This document shows, piece by piece, positions 37,496-45,511 of a stretch of DNA of 64,000 nucleotides. A model generated the notes under the pieces. The model saw only the letters and a program-made list of their open reading frames with translations. It had not been told where the DNA came from and did not search any database. The position numbers and the translations under genes are program-made. Origin of the DNA: Bin5 sp963662575. Its GTDB lineage: Bacteria > Chloroflexota > Anaerolineae > Caldilineales > Caldilineaceae. The DNA is taken from positions 1,550,001-1,614,000 of the forward strand of contig OY759723.1 of NCBI GenBank assembly GCA_963662575.1. The letters are read 5' to 3'. Position 1 is the stretch's first letter; every line of letters starts with the position of its first letter.

Positions 37496-37781
37496 TTGGA
37501 TATGATATTCCGGTTGGGCTCGGGGGGGGGCAGGCCAGACTGTGTTCGATGCGCCCCTGCTCGAAAAGGGCGCCCAAGCGGCTTGCGAAGCAAGCCCAAT
37601 CTTACACAGACTGCGTCTATCCTATGCAGAAAGCATGTCCTGTCAAATCCGGTTTCGACCGTACCGGCGCCGGCGGTTCGGAGAGAGGCATGGAGCAGGC
37701 CGAGGAGGTGGATATGGCCCGATCCAGAGTGTGGCCAACCGCAAAAGTTCGCCGCTGGAGACTCCGGCATTCGCAAACGGA

Positions 37782-37965
37782 TCAACCCTTCAGCCCGCTG
37801 AGAGCGACCCCTCGCACAATATGCCGCTGCAGCGCAAAGAAGAGGATGATGACCGGAATGATAGCCAGTGTCGAGCCGGCCATCTGCAGCTCAAACTGAA
37901 TGCTTTCCTGCACACGCAGGTTGGCGATCGCGATCGGCAGCTTCTCCTCTGATACAGATGGGCAA
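37782..37965 (-). pseudogene. C-terminal fragment of a second MalG-type permease
   Basis: Minus-strand reading gives SEEKLPIAIANLRVQ, then ESIQFELQMAGSTLAIIPVI, then ILFFALQRHIVRGVALSGLKG and a stop at 37782-37784, the normal C-terminus of a sugar ABC permease. Nothing of the rest of the gene precedes it: the PhyH gene ends only 32 bp upstream. Together with the piece at 37026-37495 it shows that an ABC transporter of this cluster was lost by deletion. Confidence 0.75.
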
Positions 37966-37996
37966 AAAGGTTGATGCGACGGTCACATTTGAAAAA

Positions 37997-38857
37997 TCAG
38001 GCCCATGGCTCCAGCCCCAATAGCTGTTTGCCCAGTCCGGTCAGCTGCCCCGGCTTGCCGAACTTCTGCTCAAGTTCGCGCGGATCGCCCGGATAGGCAT
38101 CGCCGCGCGGCGGCAGCCGTTCCTGCCAGGCTCTGATGCGATACCGTCGTTCTTCTTCGTCTCTGGGAGGGAACATGGTGATGTATTGGGCCAGCCGCGG
38201 TCTCGTGCCGTGGTTGCGGCTGTTGCCGTGCGGCAACATACTGTCCCAGATCAGAAAATCACCCGCCTGCCCCGGAATCGTCCTTATATCCAGCCCGTCC
38301 GGATCGGGACGGCGGGGGTTGCGGTCCGCCGGCTGCGTCTTGACCCATTCATGGAACTGCCTGTGAAAACCCGGCGCGCACTGGAAGCCACCCTGGTCGG
38401 CCGTTGTGTCGGTCAGATAGAGGACGCCCTGGACCATACGCGGCAGGGGCCGCATCGTCGTGTCGATATCCCAGTGGAACATGCCGTTATAGTCCCAGTC
38501 GGGCGAGCGCGCCGGCGGGTTCATGTTGGCGCGGTCGATGCTGACCCACAGCTCTTCCTGCTGCCACACATCTGCGAATGCCTGGTAGATCTTGGGGTGC
38601 TGGCGATTGTCCCAAAGGGACTGGTGGTGAAACATCTCCAGCATGCCGGCGCGGCTTACCGGCGCCTGGTACCACGTTTCCGGGTCATCCCGGTCGACCT
38701 GGAGGAATTCCCAAATCGCCTCGATCACCGCCTCCCGATTCTCCTGCGGCACCGCATCGGGGATGATGACATAGCCGTTCTCTTCCCAGAAAGCGCGCTG
38801 CGCCGGAGTGAGGAGACGGTCCTTTACCGGATGTTCAAGCGGTACGGCGACAGTCAT
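37997..38857 (-). CDS. Phytanoyl-CoA dioxygenase (PhyH) family protein
   Basis: Fe(II)/2-oxoglutarate-dependent oxygenase, 286 residues. The iron triad is visible: His-x-Asp in MFHWDIDTTM (about 140) and a distal His in DSMLPHGNSRNH, followed by the 2-oxoglutarate-binding Arg in GTRPRLAQYITM. The N-terminal FWEENGYVIIPDAVP is typical. The start follows CGGGAG. It heads the minus-strand glycan cluster; another PhyH gene ends the alpha-galactoside locus at 53450. The substrate is unknown. Confidence 0.9.
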   Translation of the reverse strand: MTVAVPLEHPVKDRLLTPAQRAFWEENGYVIIPDAVPQENREAVIEAIWEFLQVDRDDPETWYQAPVSRAGMLEMFHHQSLWDNRQHPKIYQAFADVWQQEELWVSIDRANMNPPARSPDWDYNGMFHWDIDTTMRPLPRMVQGVLYLTDTTADQGGFQCAPGFHRQFHEWVKTQPADRNPRRPDPDGLDIRTIPGQAGDFLIWDSMLPHGNSRNHGTRPRLAQYITMFPPRDEEERRYRIRAWQERLPPRGDAYPGDPRELEQKFGKPGQLTGLGKQLLGLEPWA

Positions 38858-38980
38858 GGAGTACTCCCGGTGACAGGCAATAACAGATTTTCGGTGGCTC
38901 CAGCGAACTTTACCAGAAAGGTTACAGGCGAAGCAAATCTAATGTTTTTATGTGCGGGGCCGGGAGCGCTGGGCGGGCTG

Positions 38981-40522
38981 TTAGGCTCCCCGATCCTTAA
39001 GTTGATCCGCGATTTCCTTCAGGCTGCCAACTACGCACTCCAGTACTTCATTATGTTCGGCGGTGGGCGGAACATCAATCGGAATGCAGTGTTTCCAGTC
39101 GACTTCATGCGCGGTGTCGGTCAAGCCAGCCAGTTGCGATTTCGCATCATGATCGAAGACAAGCCACATGGGCGTATCACAGTGTCGCGCCCAAGCGCCA
39201 AAGTGAATGCCGAGCCACGCCTTTACACCTCCAATGCGGATGGCCCAGCCGTAGCCTTCCTGCTTTGGACCAAATTTTTTTCCTTTCAAGAATCCAGCAT
39301 TCATACCGCAACTGGTTGCCTCGTCAATAATCCCATGTAAGCTTGTCACCCGCTTCGCGAATTCTGGCTCCAACTCCTCTGGAAGCCATGGCATGAAGGC
39401 GTGCGGGTCTATCCGGTCGGCGCGTCCGCGCAGCTGTCTGGCATCGGAATCGTCGGCCGCGTCCGCCATGGAATCTGGATTAAGCTGTTCTGCGATAATC
39501 TTCATGCGATTGACAACAGAAGTCAGCATTTCGTCATACTCGACTCCTGCCAGCAACTCAATCGGAATACGAAAGTCCCAGCCCGGGCCGGGGTCAAACA
39601 TTTGGTTGGTCAGTCCGGCCTGTTCCAATTGACCTTGACTACTGCGACCGAATCTCAGCCATAAGGGTGTATTGCGGTACTGCGCCCAAGAGAATACTTC
39701 AATGCCTAACCACGCCGCTGCACCACCAAGTTGGATGCGCCGTCCGTAGCCTCCCCCTCCTCCTGCCGCGACACTCTTTGGCTTCAAGAATCCGGCGCTT
39801 CTACCATAACTGACCGAATCGTCAACCAGCCTTCGCAAGCCTTCCATCCGCCGGGCGAACTCCGAATCTAATTCCCCTGTACGCCAGGGGAGGGAATGGT
39901 CAGGGTCCGCGTGATCTGTAAGACCGCGCAACTGCCTGATGTCGCCCACGGCGATCATGTCCCCGGCCTCACGGGCTAGCACTTCCATGCCGCCGAGCAA
40001 AGCGGCCCAGCTAGTCAACAGTAAGCGAAGTTTTCCGCCGCCTATGGAAGCGGAACGTAAGTCACCCGAATCCGAATCGATGGATAACTCAAACTTGGGT
40101 TCCTTTTTCTTCACTCGTTCGCACAGTTCTGGCCACAAAGAATCCAATCGCGATTTGGGTGCGACAAACAGAAGCGCAGCAGGCCTATCTTGTCTATCCT
40201 GTTGCAACTGGTTGAGGTACTGGTTCGGCTGGTTGCAGGTCAATCTAGCCCAGAATTTCGCTTCAATCAATACGTGCTTGGTGCCGTCCTCGTCAAAACA
40301 GACGAGGTCCGGAATCGCCCCTTTTTCGTCTCTTTCCCAAGTTTCTACTCTTGATATGGAGTTGATTTGGGTACATCCCTCCCGTAAGACATTCTGCAGC
40401 AGATTCCCTGCGGCCGACGAACTGGACAGGATATATCCCAGCGCTTCAACGGCCGTATCTTCAGTCTGGTTCTTCAATTTCCTGTTCGCAATGTGAGCGA
40501 ACAGTGTCGTGTTAGTTGACAT
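38981..40522 (-). CDS. PD-(D/E)XK nuclease-like protein with two C-terminal modules
   Basis: 513 residues, no named family recognised. The N-terminal ~190 residues look like a restriction-endonuclease fold: a leading helix with a Glu (TEDTAVEALGYIL), Asp72 in PDLVCF, and the IEAK motif (Glu87, Lys89) in HVLIEAKFWA, followed by LTCNQPNQYL. Two ~150-residue modules follow (about 215-350 and 370-505). Each has RQLRG, PWxxxELxxEFAxR, a GFLKxK turn, GYGxxIxxGGxxAWLGI and WAxxxxTPxWLxF. The next two genes upstream are paralogues with one and no module. Possibly a defence or DNA-processing nuclease with a target-recognising C-terminus; function is inference. SD-like AAAGAGA before the ATG. Confidence 0.75.
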   Translation of the reverse strand: MSTNTTLFAHIANRKLKNQTEDTAVEALGYILSSSSAAGNLLQNVLREGCTQINSISRVETWERDEKGAIPDLVCFDEDGTKHVLIEAKFWARLTCNQPNQYLNQLQQDRQDRPAALLFVAPKSRLDSLWPELCERVKKKEPKFELSIDSDSGDLRSASIGGGKLRLLLTSWAALLGGMEVLAREAGDMIAVGDIRQLRGLTDHADPDHSLPWRTGELDSEFARRMEGLRRLVDDSVSYGRSAGFLKPKSVAAGGGGGYGRRIQLGGAAAWLGIEVFSWAQYRNTPLWLRFGRSSQGQLEQAGLTNQMFDPGPGWDFRIPIELLAGVEYDEMLTSVVNRMKIIAEQLNPDSMADAADDSDARQLRGRADRIDPHAFMPWLPEELEPEFAKRVTSLHGIIDEATSCGMNAGFLKGKKFGPKQEGYGWAIRIGGVKAWLGIHFGAWARHCDTPMWLVFDHDAKSQLAGLTDTAHEVDWKHCIPIDVPPTAEHNEVLECVVGSLKEIADQLKDRGA

Positions 40523-40687
40523 GGTTGATGGTCTCTTTTGTATTGCGGGGAGCTATGCCGTTTCGTCCCCACCGAGTTCAGATGAAAAAGAATCACGCTT
40601 TCTGACGGCTACCAAGCCCCCGTCATCCTGGCAGTCGGCAACTGCTCAAGACCGATATTTGGATATAAAAAGCGAGAAGCCTGTCGT

Positions 40688-41752
40688 TTACTCCTCTCGC
40701 TCCTCATCCTCCAGCATGTCGGGACCAGTGGACTTCAACCGTTCTGCGATGCTCTTCAGGCTGGCGACGACGGAGTCCAACACCGAGTCGTATTCCTCTC
40801 CGGTCGGCAACTCGATTGGGATGCAGAAACGCCCCTCAAATGCAACCACCTTATCGTCCAGGCCGGCCTGTTTCAGTCGCTCAGGAAGACCAGCATGAAA
40901 TGAGAGCCACAAAGGTGTATCGCTATACCTTGCCCAAGCGGGAAAGTGAATGCCAATCCACGTCCCCACACCCCCGAGGTCGATATACCGACCGTAGCCT
41001 CTCCTCAACGGCGTGATTTTTAGTCCTTTAGTGCTCACCAGTCCGACCTGTTTGAGACGATTGGTAGCATCGTCAACAAGCTGGGGCAAGCCCTGCATTC
41101 GCCGCGCGAACTCCGGACCCAAATCCTCAGAACGCCAAGGCAGGAAAGCATCTGCATCCATGCGTTCGGTAAGACCGCGCAGTTGCCGGATGTCGGTTTG
41201 GGTGGCTACTTCTGATTCGTTGGTAGCCCGCGTTGCCATCCGGTCAAGCAGCGTTGCCCAACTGGTCAGCAGCAGGTGTCGTTTTCCTCCTGCTACAATT
41301 GTGGAGCGTAAGTCTCCCGCCTCGGTAAGGTTTCCCAAAGTAAACTTGCTCTCCGCCCGTCGGCAGAGTTCTGGCCATAGCGTTTCGAGCCGCGCGGCAG
41401 GTGCTACGAAGAGAAGCGCCGCGGGCCTGTTTTGGGGCAACCGTTCGAGATAATCGTTGGGTTGGCTTGCAGTCAGACCGGCCCAAAACTTGGCTTCGAT
41501 CATCACGTGCTCTACGTTGTCCTGGCCAAAGCCAACAAGGTCCGGGCGCTCCCCTTTTTCGCCAACAACTTGGGTCTGCACTCTCTCGATGGAATCAACC
41601 AGAATGCCTCCGGTCTTCAGCGTATCTGCCAGTGCCTTGCGCGCCGCCCCCGATTGGGACAGGATATAGCCCAGAGCGTCAACTGCTACGTCCTCTACAC
41701 GGTTGGTGAGCCTGGGTGCAATATGAGCGAACAGTGTCGATCCAGATGACAT
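40688..41752 (-). CDS. PD-(D/E)XK nuclease-like protein with one C-terminal module
   Basis: 354 residues from the ATG at 41752, which follows GAAAGAGG and matches the paralogue start (MSSGSTLFAHIA). The open frame upstream of it is not supported. The nuclease-like core is intact: Asp71 in RPDLVGF, Glu86 and Lys88 in MIEAKFWA, then LTASQPNDYLERL. A single C-terminal module follows (RQLRGLTERMD...GYGRYIDLGGVGTWIGIHFPAWARYSDTPLWLSF). It sits 43 bp after the shortest paralogue and 165 bp before the longest, so the three probably form one transcript. No partner methylase or helicase is present. Confidence 0.75.
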   Translation of the reverse strand: MSSGSTLFAHIAPRLTNRVEDVAVDALGYILSQSGAARKALADTLKTGGILVDSIERVQTQVVGEKGERPDLVGFGQDNVEHVMIEAKFWAGLTASQPNDYLERLPQNRPAALLFVAPAARLETLWPELCRRAESKFTLGNLTEAGDLRSTIVAGGKRHLLLTSWATLLDRMATRATNESEVATQTDIRQLRGLTERMDADAFLPWRSEDLGPEFARRMQGLPQLVDDATNRLKQVGLVSTKGLKITPLRRGYGRYIDLGGVGTWIGIHFPAWARYSDTPLWLSFHAGLPERLKQAGLDDKVVAFEGRFCIPIELPTGEEYDSVLDSVVASLKSIAERLKSTGPDMLEDEEREE

Positions 41753-41795
41753 GACTAATGGCCTCTTTCGTGTTGTGGGTTTCTCACTCGCCGTT

Positions 41796-42434
41796 TCAAT
41801 TTTCAACGTCGGACCGCCAGGTCCGACAGACGCCCTCATTCATACAGTCGATCATGCCGCGCAGTTGCCTGATACCAGCCTCCGCATCCCCATCTCCCGC
41901 CCTACCGACCACCCTCTCCATAAACTCCAACAGCGCATCCCAACTCGTCAACATCAACCGCCGTTCGCCACCGGACACTGTCGCCGCGCGCAAATCACCC
42001 GGCGTCGTCGCGCCGATAATCGTAAACTGCTCATCAGCCCGCCGGCACAGCTCCGGCCACAGTGCTGCCAGCCGCGCCGCTGGCGCAACGAACAGAACCG
42101 CCGCGGGCCGGTCCAAGGTCAACTGCTTGAAATACCTGTTCGGCTGGTTTGGGGTCAGGTCGGTCCAACACATGGCTTGAATCAACACCCGCACTGCCCC
42201 CTCGCTGTCATAGCCGGCCGGGCCCGGCCGCTCTCCTTCCACGCCAATATCTAGGCTGCGCACGCCGGCAAGAATGCCGACCGCCGTGCCGCCCTCCCGC
42301 AGCGTACTCGCCAGGGCACTGCGCGCCGCTTCCGAGCAGGAGAGAATTCGCCCCAAGGCATCAACAATCGCGTCTTCAGATTGGTCGGTGCGTCCGCGTG
42401 CGTTGTGGCCGGGCCGGGTCGCATCAGTGGACAT
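41796..42434 (-). CDS. Short nuclease-like paralogue lacking catalytic residues
   Basis: 212 residues. Clearly homologous to the next two genes over its whole length (EDAIVDALGRIL, LTPNQPNRYFKQL, RPAAVLFVAPAARLAALWPELCRRADEQF, LMLTSWDALLEF). The active-site positions have changed: the Asp of PDLV is Gly71 (RPGPAGY), and Glu-Ala-Lys is Gln86-Ala-Met88 (LIQAMCW). It stops just after RQLRG, where its paralogues begin their C-terminal module. It may be a decaying copy, or a catalytically dead partner subunit; the uninterrupted frame favours recent loss or retained use. Confidence 0.7.
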   Translation of the reverse strand: MSTDATRPGHNARGRTDQSEDAIVDALGRILSCSEAARSALASTLREGGTAVGILAGVRSLDIGVEGERPGPAGYDSEGAVRVLIQAMCWTDLTPNQPNRYFKQLTLDRPAAVLFVAPAARLAALWPELCRRADEQFTIIGATTPGDLRAATVSGGERRLMLTSWDALLEFMERVVGRAGDGDAEAGIRQLRGMIDCMNEGVCRTWRSDVEN

Positions 42435-42602
42435 GGTGAAGGACCTTTCCTATCTTTCGGGCGCCAAGCTGTTTCGTCGGAAATGAGGTTCCCGGAAACA
42501 GGCGGCAAGGCCGGCGCGCAAACGAACAGGCAACGAGGGCCCTCTGGGATGCATTCTTCTTTGAACGGGTTGTGTGTGAGAGGAGGTTGTTGCTATGTGT
42601 GC

Positions 42603-43616
42603 TCAGGAGGACTGCCGGCGCAGGCGGGCCAGCTCTGCCTTCATCTCTCGGAGCCGCTCTTCAGATTCTCTGCGGGCGGCAGCTTCCTCTTCCGCTCGTT
42701 GTTCTGCCGCTTGGCGCGCCGCAATTTCCGCTTCGGCGCGCTGTGCTTCCGCACTGGCTCGTTGCTTCTTAGCGGCAGCCTTGGCGAGGGCGGCCCGCAA
42801 ACCGGGAAGCACATACCCGGAATACACATCGTCCAGCGCCAGCTCCATGATATCCGTCTGCCGTTCCAGATCTTCCATCCGAAACTGCAACCCCGGCAAC
42901 ACCTCCGAACCGACTAAGCCCTCGGCATCTGGCTGTATTTCCTCGTAGCGTCCCCCCGCGATGAGGCGGTAGAAGCGCATGTGCTCGCTGCCGGGGTCGA
43001 GTATGTAGTACTCCTTCACCCCGGCCAGCGCATAGTCCCGCCTCTTCTCTTCCGTATCCCTCTGTACTTCTGCAGGCGTGGCATCGGAGACCGCCTCCAC
43101 AACCAAATCGCAGACCCCGTCAAAATGACGCCGATCAGCGCCTCCCCATGTTACCGGATTGCTGGTCAGAATCACGCCAATGTCCGGCTTGCGCACCGCT
43201 TCGCGCTGCCCGGAGGGCTCCGCCGGATCCTCCATCGTCAGGACAAAGCCGGTCTCCAGATTGATCAGCTTTGCAATGGGGTATGTCCTGATATAACGGA
43301 ATAACAGTTGGAGAAACCAGTTGCAGAGGTCGAGTTGCGGCGCGTTGTGGGAGGGTTTGGCCTCCAGTCTGCCGTTGTTCCATTCGTAGCTTACGTCAAT
43401 GTCCCGGTATGGGTTCTCATACCACCTGGCCCAGTATTCTTCCAGGGTGACGTAGCGGCCGTCGTCGGGTGCGAAAGGATTGATAGGCACACCGGGCGAG
43501 GCAAGAGGTTCTGCCTGCATGGACGAGCTTGCAGGTTCAGACAAATCTGTCTTGGCCGCCTGGGATGTATCTGTCTGCGTTTGGGATTGGTCGTGCAAGG
43601 TTTCTCTGGATTCCAT
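42603..43616 (-). CDS. Uma2-family (DUF820) endonuclease-like protein with coiled-coil tail
   Basis: 337 residues. The central part is a Uma2 domain of the PD-(D/E)XK superfamily: VTLEEYWARWYENPYRDIDVSYEWNNG, KPDIGVIL, DLVVEAVSDATPAEVQRDTEEKRRDYALAGVKEYYILDPG, with the family's Asp/Glu/Lys pattern. Before it is a Ser/Gln-rich tail of ~40 residues; after it a ~65-residue Ala/Glu/Arg coiled coil ending ELARLRRQSS. Uma2 genes are abundant in Cyanobacteria and Chloroflexota and their role is unproven. The start follows GGAGGC. It is a tandem duplicate of the next upstream gene, including the 20 bases before the ATG. Confidence 0.88.
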   Translation of the reverse strand: MESRETLHDQSQTQTDTSQAAKTDLSEPASSSMQAEPLASPGVPINPFAPDDGRYVTLEEYWARWYENPYRDIDVSYEWNNGRLEAKPSHNAPQLDLCNWFLQLLFRYIRTYPIAKLINLETGFVLTMEDPAEPSGQREAVRKPDIGVILTSNPVTWGGADRRHFDGVCDLVVEAVSDATPAEVQRDTEEKRRDYALAGVKEYYILDPGSEHMRFYRLIAGGRYEEIQPDAEGLVGSEVLPGLQFRMEDLERQTDIMELALDDVYSGYVLPGLRAALAKAAAKKQRASAEAQRAEAEIAARQAAEQRAEEEAAARRESEERLREMKAELARLRRQSS

Positions 43617-43886
43617 GCTGCCTCCTCAGGCATTGCGGCTGCGCGCAAAACGGTCTACGATCTTGCATTCTATCGCCACTGCAGCTGCTCGGATACAGTC
43701 GCTGGCGACCCCGGGGCGACCGCGACTTACGCTGCAAGTCCCGGAAAAGGGAGTCGCAGTTCCGGCCAGCAGGTTTGCGTTGTGGGGTGATTTCGGGGCC
43801 ACACGCGCCGCGACCGAGAGGGTTCTTTGAGGGTACAATCACTTGCAAACGGGCTGTGCCTGAGCAGAGTGCCCTGCTCTAAGTAT

Positions 43887-45047
43887 TCAGGAGGACTGCC
43901 GGCGCAGCCGGTCCAACTCCTCTGCCATCGCCCGTCTCTGCTCGTCGGCTTCTCGGCGGGCGGCTGATTCCGCCTCCGCTCGTTGCTCCGCCGCTTGGCG
44001 CGCCGCAGCTTCCGCCTGGCGCGCCGCAGCCTCCGCATCGGCTCGTTGCGCTTCCTCTTCCGTTCGTCGCTCCGCCGCTCGGCGGGCCGCAGCTTCCGCA
44101 TCGGCTCGTTGCTTTTCCTCTTCCGTTCGTTGCTCCGCCGCTTGGCGCGCCGCAGCTTCCGCTTGGCGCGCCGCAGCCTCCGCATCGGCTCGTTGTGCTT
44201 CTGCTTCAGATTTGGTGACGGCGATCTGAAATTTCGGTATCACATACCCGGAATACACATCGTTCAGAGCCAACTCCTCCAGATCCGGCTGCCGCTCCGT
44301 CTCCTCCAACCGAAACTGCAACCCCGGCAACACATCCGAACCGATTACGCCCTCAGCATCCGGCTGAATCTCCTCGTAGCGTCCTCCAGCGATGAGCCGG
44401 TAGAAGCGCATGTGCTCCCGGCTGGGGTCGAGAATGTAGTACTCCTTCACCCCGGCCAGCGCATAGTCCCGCCTCTTCTCTTCCGTATCTCTGAGCACTT
44501 CCGCCGGCGTGGAATCCGAGACCGCTTCCACAACCATGTCGCAGACCCCTTCGAAATGGCGCTGGTCAACGCCTCCCCATGGTACCGGGTTGCTGTTCAG
44601 GATTACACCGATGTCCGGCTTGCGCACCGCCTCGCGCTGACCGGACGGCTCTGCAGGGTCCTCTATCGTCAGGACAAAGCCGGTCTCCAGATTGATCAGT
44701 TTTGCAATAGGGTATGTACTGATATAACGGCGCAGCAGATCGAGAAACCAATTGTAAAGGTCGAGTTGCGGCTCATTCGGCAAAGGTTTGGCCTCCAATC
44801 TGCCGTTATTCCATTCGTAGCTTACGTCGATGTCCGGGTAAGGGTTCTCATACCACTTGGCCCAGTACTCTTCTTTGGTGACGTAACGGCCATCGTCGGG
44901 GGCAAAGGGATTGACAGACTGGCCGGGCGGCGCAAGACGCTCCGCTTGCACGTACGGAGCAGCGGACTCAGACATCCCTGTCTTGCCCGCCTGGGATGGA
45001 CTGTTCTGCGTTTGGGATTGGTTGTGCAGGGCTTCTTTGGAATCCAT
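43887..45047 (-). CDS. Uma2-family (DUF820) endonuclease-like protein, long coiled coil
   Basis: 386 residues from the ATG at 45047 (GGAGGAGG just upstream); the open frame reaches 45107. The Uma2 domain is very similar to that of the 42603-43616 protein (KPDIGVILNSNP, DMVVEAVSDSTPAEVLRDTEEKRRDYALAGVKEYYILDPS). The C-terminal coiled coil is about 110 residues, built from repeats of the form ADAEAAARQAEAAARQAAEQR and sharing the end LDRLRRQSS. The difference in tail length between the two copies is due to extra internal repeats. Confidence 0.88.
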   Translation of the reverse strand: MDSKEALHNQSQTQNSPSQAGKTGMSESAAPYVQAERLAPPGQSVNPFAPDDGRYVTKEEYWAKWYENPYPDIDVSYEWNNGRLEAKPLPNEPQLDLYNWFLDLLRRYISTYPIAKLINLETGFVLTIEDPAEPSGQREAVRKPDIGVILNSNPVPWGGVDQRHFEGVCDMVVEAVSDSTPAEVLRDTEEKRRDYALAGVKEYYILDPSREHMRFYRLIAGGRYEEIQPDAEGVIGSDVLPGLQFRLEETERQPDLEELALNDVYSGYVIPKFQIAVTKSEAEAQRADAEAAARQAEAAARQAAEQRTEEEKQRADAEAAARRAAERRTEEEAQRADAEAAARQAEAAARQAAEQRAEAESAARREADEQRRAMAEELDRLRRQSS

Positions 45048-45107
45048 GCTGCCTCCTCCGACATCGCGGCTGCGCGCAGCACAGCTGACGTGGCGCCATT
45101 CTATCAT

Positions 45108-45511
45108 GATTTCTGTGCCCGCCGCCAGCGGACCTTCCTATCTCTGGTGCATCTCGAATTATCGAGTCACTGGGTTGCTCCCTTTCAACCGACGCAAAAG
45201 GGATCCGCCAAACAGCCATCAACCGCTCGCATGCAATCCTGCAAATCCTGATTCAGACAACGAACCCCAGTCCTTCCCCTCATCCCGCTACTTCCCGTCG
45301 CCTCTAATCCTGCAAATCCTGCTTCAGACACCCCCCCCAAAAAATTTCCCCGGTTGACAGACCCCCCTGACCTGTGCAAAATTAACCCTGCAATCAGATA
45401 TATGAAATTTCCTGCACGGATCCAGGCTACGGGCTGTCAAAGGCGTTCACACGCTTGTGTGCCGTCCACGCTCAACCGCGCGATCTACCTGCCGCGAAAG
45501 AACAACACACC
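45108..45511 (+). promoter_or_regulatory. Gap with repeats and likely promoter of the alpha-galactoside locus
   Basis: Two copies of the element AATCCTGCAAATCCTG(A/C)TTCAGACA lie at 45235-45260 and 45305-45330; a third relative is at 25865-25897. A sigma-70-like promoter follows: TTGACA (45354-45359), 17-base spacer, CAAAAT (45377-45382). Between it and the first permease gene there is a CACAC-GCTT-GTGTG inverted repeat (45448-45461) that could be an operator. No regulator gene is adjacent. Confidence 0.55.

Noticed and set aside
37496..37781. Possible gene between the two permease fragments
   Set aside because: Several short frames exist in both strands, but none has motifs or a start signal; the sequence looks like recombination debris.
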